From NCBI GenBank assembly GCA_016283195.1, contig JAEEML010000162.1, forward strand, positions 1 through 34,865: 34,865 bases of DNA, read 5' to 3'. The position numbers and the translations under genes were made by a program. The notes under the pieces were generated by a model. It ran no database searches. It worked only from the letters and a program-made list of their open reading frames with translations, and had not been told where the DNA came from. The DNA comes from Deltaproteobacteria bacterium (GTDB lineage Bacteria; JAEEML01). Shown piece after piece: positions 18,193 to 25,266 of the stretch. Within the stretch, counting starts at the first letter, position 1; every line of letters begins with the position of its first letter.

Positions 18193-19209
18193 TCAGTATA
18201 CCAATTTCCAGCGATAAAATCCGCGGAAATATTGATTATTTTTTACAGGATGCCAGCTCATATCCGGGTGATTCATGAGCTCGCTGAAAAGTACTTTACG
18301 CACCTCACCGGAGCCATCGGGGATGTTTGTTCCCCGCGGACCAGTGTGGTACACCACATAAGCCTCGTCGTATTGCTCGGGGGCCAGATAAATCATCGAA
18401 TGCCAACTGCCGGCAGTTTCATCAGGCGGGCGCTCGTAAAAAAGCAAATCGCCGTTTGCCAGGCTTTCCGGTTCGTAGCCCAAAAATTTTGTATTGTGCT
18501 TCATTAAAGTTTCGGCATCGGCAAAGGGGCCAAAAGTATGCGCACTGTCGCCTTGTAAAAAGAGATTTGTCCCGAGTTCCGGCACACTGGGATAATTGAA
18601 AGCCGTAACATCAGGGCCGATAAGGCGTGCTCTTATTTTGTGCTCTTTATGCCACGCTTTGTCGTGTTTTTTCAGCGCTTCGACATAGGAGTAGCGCAAG
18701 AGCCCGGCGCAATCTTGATTTTTTGGATAAAAATCAAATGATTTAGCCACATATTGGCTTTCGGCTATAGCCGCAAACCAATTGGCAAAAGCCTGCCTAT
18801 CGCCCTCGGAAGTAAGCTCAGCCACATCAGGATAGCCATCCTTATCGGCATCACCTTCCGGAGCAACTATGGATATTTTAACAGGAATTTTGCTCTCACC
18901 ATAAGTAATTTCCAGCTTAGCCTCGCCGGTTTTTCCCAAAGAAGTCAAAAGGTAGCCCTCGCTACTTGGGACAATTTTGACAAGTTCACCGCCAGAGAGC
19001 GGTTTTAAGGTATAATCACTTATGGCCATAACTTCACTATGCAAAGCAGAAACTTTCAGAAGGCGCACAAGGCCACTTTTATTGCTACCGCGCAGAGAAA
19101 GAGTCTGGGGCTGCACATCCGCTACCAGGCGGCTGTAACTTAGAGCCAAAACTCCAAAGGCCGCCAGCAGGAGCGTGCCGGCTATCCCTATAATTGCCCT
19201 TCTCCGCAC
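18193..19209 (-). CDS. DUF1175 (YfaT-like) protein of the alpha-2-macroglobulin cluster
   Basis: The 338-residue protein starts at GTG with GAGAGG eight bases upstream. An N-terminal hydrophobic segment (about residues 5-25) looks like a signal anchor. An Ig-like region follows to about residue 115, with EGDADKDGYPDVAEL after it. The C-terminal part is DUF1175, with FANWFAAIAESQY, then QDCAGLLRYSYVEALKKHD and WHSMIYL. The Cys (near 167) and His (near 268) are the likely pair of an NlpC/P60-like fold, and both are present. Hydrolase activity has not been shown to my knowledge. The stop codon lies 12 bases before the macroglobulin ATG, the same order as yfaT-yfaS in E. coli. The Ig-like extension is larger than in the enterobacterial protein. 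Confidence 0.88.
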   Translation of the reverse strand: MRRRAIIGIAGTLLLAAFGVLALSYSRLVADVQPQTLSLRGSNKSGLVRLLKVSALHSEVMAISDYTLKPLSGGELVKIVPSSEGYLLTSLGKTGEAKLEITYGESKIPVKISIVAPEGDADKDGYPDVAELTSEGDRQAFANWFAAIAESQYVAKSFDFYPKNQDCAGLLRYSYVEALKKHDKAWHKEHKIRARLIGPDVTAFNYPSVPELGTNLFLQGDSAHTFGPFADAETLMKHNTKFLGYEPESLANGDLLFYERPPDETAGSWHSMIYLAPEQYDEAYVVYHTGPRGTNIPDGSGEVRKVLFSELMNHPDMSWHPVKNNQYFRGFYRWKLVY

Positions 19210-19220
19210 TCTTTTGCCTC

Positions 19221-20792
19221 TCAGAGCGTTAAAAGTTCACCGGTTAAAAGGCCATTAGATTCTTCCAAAGTGAGCTCAAGACCGCCAAGTTGGGCCAAAG
19301 CGGCTGCAAAGGGGTCCATAACTTCTTTGCCTTCAGCAGGAGCCAAAAGTTTTAAATCACCGGCCACTTTGGCCATATCCAAAACGGCGGTAAAGCGGCT
19401 CTTACCGCCAAGTTTTTCCGGCAATTCTTTACGATCGCCAAGTTCGGCCACCCGGCCGCCCATAGTGCCGAGAGCCCGGCGCACTGCCCCTTTATAACCA
19501 ACGATAAGGGCTTTATCGGTTAAAGCATAACAGCGGACATCACCACTTTCGCTGCCTTTAAAAGGCGAACATTCCATAACTTTTGCCGGGCTTTCCGGAG
19601 AAGCTTCTTTAGCAATTCCCTGGGTTAAAATGTTTTCGCCGATTTGGTGCAATTTGGCTTCCAAAGCGGCTTTATCAGCGCCTTCTTTTAGGCCAAAAGC
19701 AAATACCATAGAAGAATCCCACTCCACATCTTCACGCGTGGGCTTGCCGAAAAAGCCATCAAAAAACCAAGCCAGTTCGCCATTTAAAGAAGGCAAAACA
19801 GCTGCGCTCATATCAACACCGCCGATAAGAGCAATGCTGTTATTCTCTGAGCGGGAAGCCAAAGCTTTAAAAATAGCATCCAAATTCCAACCGCTGGTAA
19901 TTACAGCCATTCTGCCTGTTTCCGGCAACATGGAGGTAAGTTCAAATTTACCGCCGTTTGCCCACATACCGGCTTTGGGCTGAAACTGTATGGTAGCCAC
20001 ATTTTTAGCTGTTGCTTTGCTTAGAGCAAAAACCAATCTGTCAAAAGGTTCCAAAACCATGAGGCGGGCTGTCGGCAGAATTGAGCTATTTAAGGCCGGC
20101 ACGTCAACCTCCACCAAAAGCTCCGAGTCCACTTCTTTCAAAATGGCGGGAACCACCACATCGCGCGGAGTGGCGGCAAATTGCAAAGACTCTTCAACCA
20201 ATTTTGTGGTACCGAAAATAAGGCTGTCACCATTTATAATAAAGCTGATTTCACCGCCCTCGGTGAGGGGGAGCACCACAGCTTGGCCGGAAGAATCACC
20301 GGCTGCTTTTTGCCAGAGTTCCAATACTTTTTTGGCAATGGTAACCGGCCCTTTAAGGGGCTTAACCACAAGAATTTGCGCTTTTGTCGGTGAAGTTCCT
20401 TTGAATTCATCGCTATTTTCCGGCCAGCTGACGGCACCGCAAGTTTCACCGCTCAAAAGGCCTTCCATAATCTCCGCACTAAAGGGCACACCGGCCTTGG
20501 AAGCCAATTTATCAGCCAAAAGCTGCGGATCCAACACCGGCATTTGCACTGCTAAATCTTTCCACATTTCGGTGTCGCGGACATTTTTAAAAGCCGCATT
20601 GCCAACGTAGCGTTTATAGACCGCTTGCAAATCACTGCTGTAAAAAGTAATGCCAGAGGCACTTTGGGGAATACGCCCCAAGCAGCTTTTTACCACCGAG
20701 GGATCGGCCACTTTTACATCGTCCTTCTTACAAGCCGGGAGCAGCGTCATGGCTGCCAGGGAAAAGAGCAACACTTTCTTTAGACTTCGCAC
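19221..20792 (-). CDS. Lipoprotein in the DUF2138 (YfaA) position of the alpha-2-macroglobulin cluster
   Basis: The GTG at 20792 is chosen because GAGGAGG stands five bases upstream. A longer frame reaches 20852 without such a site. The 523-residue product begins with a lipoprotein signal ending in TLLPAC, so it should be lipid-anchored. The body alternates beta-like and helical segments, with KAGVPFSAEIMEGLLSG, SFIINGDSLIFGTT, FDRLVFALSK and VMECSPFKGSE. It resembles DUF2138/DUF3352-type envelope proteins, but the match by eye is weak. The stronger argument is position. It is first in the operon, 11 bases before the DUF1175 gene, exactly where E. coli has yfaA. The YfaA of E. coli is similar in length (about 560 residues). 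Function is unknown. Confidence 0.7.
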   Translation of the reverse strand: MRSLKKVLLFSLAAMTLLPACKKDDVKVADPSVVKSCLGRIPQSASGITFYSSDLQAVYKRYVGNAAFKNVRDTEMWKDLAVQMPVLDPQLLADKLASKAGVPFSAEIMEGLLSGETCGAVSWPENSDEFKGTSPTKAQILVVKPLKGPVTIAKKVLELWQKAAGDSSGQAVVLPLTEGGEISFIINGDSLIFGTTKLVEESLQFAATPRDVVVPAILKEVDSELLVEVDVPALNSSILPTARLMVLEPFDRLVFALSKATAKNVATIQFQPKAGMWANGGKFELTSMLPETGRMAVITSGWNLDAIFKALASRSENNSIALIGGVDMSAAVLPSLNGELAWFFDGFFGKPTREDVEWDSSMVFAFGLKEGADKAALEAKLHQIGENILTQGIAKEASPESPAKVMECSPFKGSESGDVRCYALTDKALIVGYKGAVRRALGTMGGRVAELGDRKELPEKLGGKSRFTAVLDMAKVAGDLKLLAPAEGKEVMDPFAAALAQLGGLELTLEESNGLLTGELLTL

Positions 20793-20900
20793 GATAGCCT
20801 CCTCAAAAAAAGACGCCTCTTTATACCCAACTGAAACTGAAAGATAAAGCACTATTTTTTAAGTTTCTCTTTTCATTAGTTTTCGGGCGTGCCAGATATT

Positions 20901-20929
20901 TTGCCTCCCGGCAATGAGTTGGATATAAC
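20901..20929 (+). promoter_or_regulatory. Candidate ttcA promoter
   Basis: TTGCCT (20901-20906) is followed after 17 bases by TATAAC (20924-20929). Transcription would start near 20936, about 62 bases before the ttcA start. A perfect TATAAT at 20981-20986 is closer to the gene, but it has no -35 and would leave almost no leader. Confidence 0.5.
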
Positions 20930-20942
20930 TCGGCTGGCAAAG

Positions 20943-20959
20943 AGCTTAATAATTAAGCT
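20943..20959. promoter_or_regulatory. Perfect palindrome in the divergent yfa/ttcA promoter region
   Basis: AGCTTAATAATTAAGCT is a perfect 8-1-8 inverted repeat. It lies just downstream of the predicted ttcA start point and between two divergently transcribed units. The position and symmetry fit a dimeric repressor operator. No regulator gene is next to it. Confidence 0.4.
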
Positions 20960-20997
20960 ATTGCATAAATTGTAATTCACTATAATTAGGAGATATT

Positions 20998-21798
20998 TTG
21001 AAAAGCGCAGAAGAAAAAGCTCTCGAACTCTTGCGGCGCAAGCTCTTGCGTGCCATGGGGGAGGCCATCCACAATTACGATCTCATCCACGAAGGCGAGC
21101 GCATTATGGTGGCCGTCTCGGCCGGTAAAGACAGTCTCACCCTACTCCACCTTTTAGACTGGCTGCAAAAGCGCTCGCCGGTCCACTTTGAGCTTATTGC
21201 CGCCCACATCGACCCCGGCTATGGCACCGGGCCCAAAATGGAGCACTATTTTAAGGAACTGGGTGTAAATCATGCCGTGATAGAGCGCCCCTTTATCCGC
21301 ATGGTGGAGAAAAAAGAGGCCGACCCCACGCGCCGCTGCAATCTCTGCGCTCGCTTTCGCCGCGCCGCTCTTTACGACCTCGCTACCCGTGAGGGCTGCT
21401 CTACCATTGCGCTCGGCCACCATGCCGATGATCTTATCGAAACTCTCTTAATGAGCATCCTCTTTTCCGGCCAGATAAAATCCATGCCGGCGCGGCTTAT
21501 TTCCGATAGCGGCGAGCACATAGTCATTCGCCCTTTGTGCCTGGCTTGGGAAAAGGATATTATTCAATATGCCAAGCTTTGCGCTCTGCCGGTGGTGGAA
21601 AATATTGTCTGCAATCAGCAGCTCGATACACGCCGCCGCTGGACCAAGGAATTTTTGGCTAATATGCAAGCCGAATCACACCACATCAAGGGCAATGTGC
21701 TGCACTCGCTACAAAGGGTAGTAAAAAGTCATCTTTTGGCTTTTAATAAAGTGGAAGAAGAAAATGACGCCACAAGCCTGCTCACGGAGAGTCTTTAA
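20998..21798 (+). CDS. ttcA: tRNA 2-thiocytidine(32) synthetase TtcA family
   Basis: TtcA thiolates cytidine 32 of certain tRNAs using ATP and a [4Fe-4S] cluster. The start is TTG with TAGGAG upstream. The 266-residue protein is a little shorter than E. coli TtcA (311). The PP-loop reads SAGKDS at 41-46, a variant of SGGKDS. The first cluster motif CNLC is at 114-117, followed by ARFRR, and HHADD is at 141-145. A third cysteine stands near 205 in VENIVCNQQLD, where E. coli TtcA has its third cluster ligand. The family is clear, but other TtcA/TtuA-like tRNA thiolases are possible. The last 17 bases overlap the end of the convergent FISUMP gene. The tRNA-Lys gene in the window is not a known TtcA substrate. 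Confidence 0.85.
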   Translation: MKSAEEKALELLRRKLLRAMGEAIHNYDLIHEGERIMVAVSAGKDSLTLLHLLDWLQKRSPVHFELIAAHIDPGYGTGPKMEHYFKELGVNHAVIERPFIRMVEKKEADPTRRCNLCARFRRAALYDLATREGCSTIALGHHADDLIETLLMSILFSGQIKSMPARLISDSGEHIVIRPLCLAWEKDIIQYAKLCALPVVENIVCNQQLDTRRRWTKEFLANMQAESHHIKGNVLHSLQRVVKSHLLAFNKVEEENDATSLLTESL

Positions 21799-23527
21799 GG
21801 CAGCGCACCGAAAAGGCGCCGGTTTTAGCACCGCTTCCCAAATAAACACTGCGTTTTTCTATACTTAGGCCATAGGCATTGGAGCTGTCTTCCTCTGTAC
21901 TTGACCAGAAGCCGGCATCTTCGCCAAAATTGTAATAATCACCGGCCAGATAGAGGCCGGCCGGAAGCGCCCCAAAGCCTGTCATCTCCTTACCGCTCTG
22001 GTCATCGGCATAGCTCCAGATAGTGGCTCTTAAATTCTCGGCGCCGGTTTTATTATCGCCGCCAACATAGTCTATCAGGTCTTCAAAATCTTCTTCACTC
22101 GGTAAATGCCAGCCGACGGGGCAAGCCTGTTTGGCCTCTTGCCACTCATAAAGGAAACCATACACAGCATCGTTTTTACTGTCGCCATCCACCGAATAAT
22201 GTTTTACCCCGCTATAGCGCAGATTTTCCGCCATCCAGGTTTGCTCTTCAATTTGCATTATTTTGTATTTATGGCCATCGCGCGAATCGGTAAAAAATCC
22301 CTCTGCCGCCTTTGGTTCACTTGCTACCTGGGAAGCAGCATTATTGTTTTTAGACTGAACAGGATCTTTGGCGGCCGTACTTTGGAGAGCAGCGTTACTA
22401 AGTGGCGATTTTTCCGGCTCCTCATTATTTGTGTCTTTTATGCAGCGCACCGATAAATAGCTGGCACTTTTACCGCTATTGACTATTGTTTTGCCGGCAT
22501 CCACATAGAGGCCATAGGCATTCTTTTTATTTTGTTCCGTGCTGGACCAAAAATAAGCTGCTACCTCGGCCGATGAACAGCCTTTCTTCTCACATTTGCC
22601 CGCCGGTAGCGCCCCAAAACCGGATACATTTTTTCCTTTATCCCATTTTCTGTGTCTTAAATTGTCAGAACCTGTTTCCTCTTTGCCAACACTGGTTAAA
22701 AGGCGGTCAAATTCTACTCTTGAGGGCAGATGCCAGCCACTAGGGCAGACTTTTTTAGCATCGTCAAATTTATACAAATAGCCGTATTCATTTGGCTTTT
22801 TCGTTGATTTGTAATCTATTCCGTCAGCAATATACTTCATATTTTCGGCCAGCCAAATTTGATTGCCGATTTCTACTGTCTTATATTTATTGCCATCGCG
22901 GCGGTCAGTAAAAATATTCAGTTTACCACTTTCTTCGGCGTCTTTAATACAACGCACCGAAAGAAAATCTGTGCCCTCACTGTTGCAGCTTTTGGCCGAA
23001 ACGCTACCTTGCGCTATGGTCATGGAGTAGGCGTCATTATTTCCCTCTTTGCTGCACTTGCTAACCGTCCAAAAGTAGGCTGCTGAGCCAAAAGAAGCAA
23101 AGTTATCAGCTTTAAAAGCGCCGGCCGGCAGAGCCGAAAAACCGGAGCCGTTTTTGCCGCCTTTCCAGCTACTGGCCCGGAGATTTTCGGAGCCTTCCTG
23201 CCCTTCGCCGACATGGACTAGAAGACGGCTAAATTCCACTTTCGAGGGCAAATGAAAGCCAGCGGGGCACACTTTTTGGGCATCGGCCCAGCTATATAGG
23301 CAGCCATAATTCTTTACGGAAGCGCCATGTTTGGCGTCCGAGCGGCAAGCTATATCATCGGCAATGTACTTTACATTTTCGGCAAACCAAATCTGGTTAC
23401 CTATTTGCACGGTTTTGTAGGTCGTGCCGTCGCGACTATCAGTAAATGAGCCGTATTCCTGGGCCAAGGCCGGCGATGCCGTTAGCAGTAAAAGAAAGAC
23501 AGCTGATTTTAACCACAAATGATACAT
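21782..23527 (-). CDS. Secreted protein with three FISUMP domains
   Basis: The ATG at 23527 is chosen because AAGGAGGG stands a few bases upstream. The reading frame extends to 23602 but without such a site. The 581-residue product has a signal peptide ending near ASPALAQ (about residue 22). Three FISUMP domains follow. Each starts with DSRDG or DRRDG, then Y-K and a Q-x-W-x-AEN segment. Each has VCP-x-GWHLPS (ACPVGWHLPS in the third), GFGALPAG and an SVRC end. The first two end in SVRCIKD and the third in SVRCLKD. The linker after domain two is rich in Ser, Ala, Asn and Lys. Function of FISUMP is unknown. It is abundant in Fibrobacter surface proteins. The gene ends inside the last 17 bases of ttcA on the other strand. 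Confidence 0.85.
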   Translation of the reverse strand: MYHLWLKSAVFLLLLTASPALAQEYGSFTDSRDGTTYKTVQIGNQIWFAENVKYIADDIACRSDAKHGASVKNYGCLYSWADAQKVCPAGFHLPSKVEFSRLLVHVGEGQEGSENLRASSWKGGKNGSGFSALPAGAFKADNFASFGSAAYFWTVSKCSKEGNNDAYSMTIAQGSVSAKSCNSEGTDFLSVRCIKDAEESGKLNIFTDRRDGNKYKTVEIGNQIWLAENMKYIADGIDYKSTKKPNEYGYLYKFDDAKKVCPSGWHLPSRVEFDRLLTSVGKEETGSDNLRHRKWDKGKNVSGFGALPAGKCEKKGCSSAEVAAYFWSSTEQNKKNAYGLYVDAGKTIVNSGKSASYLSVRCIKDTNNEEPEKSPLSNAALQSTAAKDPVQSKNNNAASQVASEPKAAEGFFTDSRDGHKYKIMQIEEQTWMAENLRYSGVKHYSVDGDSKNDAVYGFLYEWQEAKQACPVGWHLPSEEDFEDLIDYVGGDNKTGAENLRATIWSYADDQSGKEMTGFGALPAGLYLAGDYYNFGEDAGFWSSTEEDSSNAYGLSIEKRSVYLGSGAKTGAFSVRCLKDSP

Positions 23528-23564
23528 ATAACCCTCCTTACAGAATATAAATAAACGCAGCAGC

Positions 23565-23603
23565 GATGCGATTAAACAGTGTAAAGATGCGCTGAATCGC
23601 ATC
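23565..23603. repeat. GATGCG repeat cluster in the leader of the three-FISUMP gene
   Basis: GATGCGATT (23565-23573) is a perfect inverted match to AATCGCATC (23595-23603). A second GATGCG at 23586-23591 also pairs with the same CGCATC (23598-23603). The two stems exclude each other because they share one arm. They sit 38-76 bases upstream of the chosen start on the minus strand. This could be an operator or a switching RNA leader. No T run follows. Confidence 0.4.
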
Positions 23604-23659
23604 CTCCCGTGCGTTAATATATTGGCAAATAATTTTCAAGGCATTTGACATAAAATTGC

Positions 23660-24500
23660 CTAGGGCAGACACTTTATCTCCTGATCTAAAGCGGGCGTAA
23701 GGTCGTAACCAAGTTTTTCCGAGAGCTTATTGGCATCTTTCTTAATACGCTCTGCCAACTTATCCAAGCTCTCTGCCCCATCTTTGGCGGCAATAACAAT
23801 CACATTGGTGCTCTCTTTTGCATGAAAGCAGCGAGCCTCACTAAAAGCTACCAAAAGTTCGCGCCTTAGCTCGCGATCTTCCTCCGCCGAGTTGCCGGCA
23901 ATATTAGCCACTAAAAGGCCGCCCGCCGCCAGGTCATTTTTCACCAGAGCAAAAAAGTCCGCTCCTCTTAGAGCCGCCGGAATACCTTCGGCATCGTAGG
24001 CATCAATGGCAATCAGCTTATAGCGCCCGCTATTTTCCGGCCGCTCTATGGTACGGCGGCCGTCCTCTTCCAGGGCAATTAGGCGGCTATCACGCGGCAA
24101 AAAAAAAGTATTTATAAGCCAGCGTAATTACCTGGCCATCTATATCCACGGCAAAAATTTGCGCTTTGGGAAAAGTGCGCCACAAAAGGCGCGGATAGGC
24201 CCCGCCGCCCAGGCCGATAACTAAAAAGCTGCTCCCGTCTTCGGGCTCTAAAAGCGGCAACGCCAGCCCCATCAGGCGGATATATTCCATGGGCACAGCG
24301 TCGGGATTTTTGGGGTCTATCATGCTCTGGTCATCGCCATTTAAGGTGCCAAAGCGCAAATAGCGATAGCCGCCGTCATCGATAACAAAGATTCGCTCGT
24401 TATATTTTGAGGGCACATCAGCCAGTATTTTGGTCTTTTGCGAGCAGGAAGTTCCGGCAAGACATAGCAAAAGTGCTAATAAAATGCGAAATAACGACAT
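23660..24500 (-). pseudogene. Spermidine-synthase-like lipoprotein, frameshifted at a homopolymer
   Basis: The upstream part (from ATG 24500, or 24530 if the longer start is used) has a lipoprotein-like signal (SLFRILLALLLCLAGTSC). It continues as a methyltransferase/spermidine-synthase-like fold with YRYLRFGT, the glycine-rich VIGLGGGAYPRLLWR and the acidic FAVDID. The frame ends soon after LAYKYFFFAA. The downstream frame (from about 24100) continues YFFLPRDSRLIALEEDGR naturally. It keeps the family's DAYDAEGIPAAL segment, where the related enzymes have D-x-F/Y. The junction is a run of nine T on the coding strand (24099-24107), and eight T would restore one frame of 279 residues. The polyamine-pocket residues are not obviously complete, and the lipoprotein signal is unusual for this fold. 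It may be a true pseudogene, a sequencing error or slippage. Confidence 0.75.
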
Positions 24501-24546
24501 GTTACTTTCTCTATTCTCAAAAATTACCATGCGGCCGTTTTTTCAC

Positions 24547-25200
24547 TTAATTATCTGTCAGCGGTTCCAGCCGCAGTTCCGCAGCTTCCAATTCCTCGGC
24601 ATGCTTTTTAGTGTGGGTAGCCATAATAATGCCAATTCCCTTGGCAGTAAGTTTTTGCAGCATGGTAATTAAACGGGCCTCGTTTTGGCTATCCAGCGCT
24701 GTTGCCGGCTCATCAAGCAAGAGAAAATCCGGCTCTTGCAGGAGAGCGCGGGCTAAAAGCATCATGCGCTGCTCACCGCCGCTGAGCGCAGTACACTCTT
24801 TTTTAGCCAGGTGTTTTATATCCAACTCATCAATCACGGCGGCGAGACGTTTTATATCTTCTCCGGTAGGCCAGCGCCATAATGGCACATAGGGTGCCCG
24901 GCCCATCAAAATGCTCTCCTCCACGGTAAAAGGCAAAAACGGAGCATAGAGTTGGGGCATATAACAAAGATGCTGCGCCCGCTCACGCACCGAAAAAGCC
25001 GCAAGATCTCGCCCATCAAGAGCCATCTGTCCGGAGAGCGGCGTAAGGAGCCCCATGAGAGTCTTTAAAAGTGTGCTTTTGCCCACTCCGTTGGGCCCCA
25101 TAAGAGCCACTATTTTACCTTTTTGCAAAGAAAAGCTAATATTTTCCTGAACTTTGCGCTCGCCATAGCCTATAGAAAGATTTTTTATACTAAGTTCCAT
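24547..25200 (-). CDS. FecE/BtuD-type ABC transporter ATPase
   Basis: The protein has 217 residues. Walker A is GPNGVGKST at 35-43, the signature is LSGGEQ near 139, Walker B is FLLLDEPATALD near 157-168, and the switch His is in MATHT. The sequence YMPQLYAPFLPFTVEESILMGRAPY is typical of ATPases for iron-siderophore, haem and vitamin B12 importers. Such ATPases normally sit next to a FecCD-type permease gene and a binding-protein gene. Here the neighbours are tyrS upstream (66-base gap) and the broken spermidine-synthase-like gene downstream. The ATPase is therefore an orphan in this window. At 217 residues it is shorter than the usual 250 or more. No clear ribosome site precedes the ATG. 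Confidence 0.88.
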   Translation of the reverse strand: MELSIKNLSIGYGERKVQENISFSLQKGKIVALMGPNGVGKSTLLKTLMGLLTPLSGQMALDGRDLAAFSVRERAQHLCYMPQLYAPFLPFTVEESILMGRAPYVPLWRWPTGEDIKRLAAVIDELDIKHLAKKECTALSGGEQRMMLLARALLQEPDFLLLDEPATALDSQNEARLITMLQKLTAKGIGIIMATHTKKHAEELEAAELRLEPLTDN

Positions 25201-25266
25201 CTTTTATGCACCCACCCTATAAATTCGAGCCGGTGGGAGGGCCGTCGGGGCGCTGCCAGACAATAA

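Noticed and set aside
20981-20986. Perfect TATAAT as the ttcA -10 box
   Set aside because: No -35 element stands at the proper distance, and the start would leave a leader of only a few bases.
23645-23650. TTGACA on the + strand near the spermidine-synthase-like gene
   Set aside because: No gene lies downstream on that strand and no -10 follows.
25211-25237. CCCACC/GGTGGG inverted repeat between tyrS and the ABC gene as a terminator
   Set aside because: It has a 6-base stem with a 15-base loop and no T run, so support is too weak.
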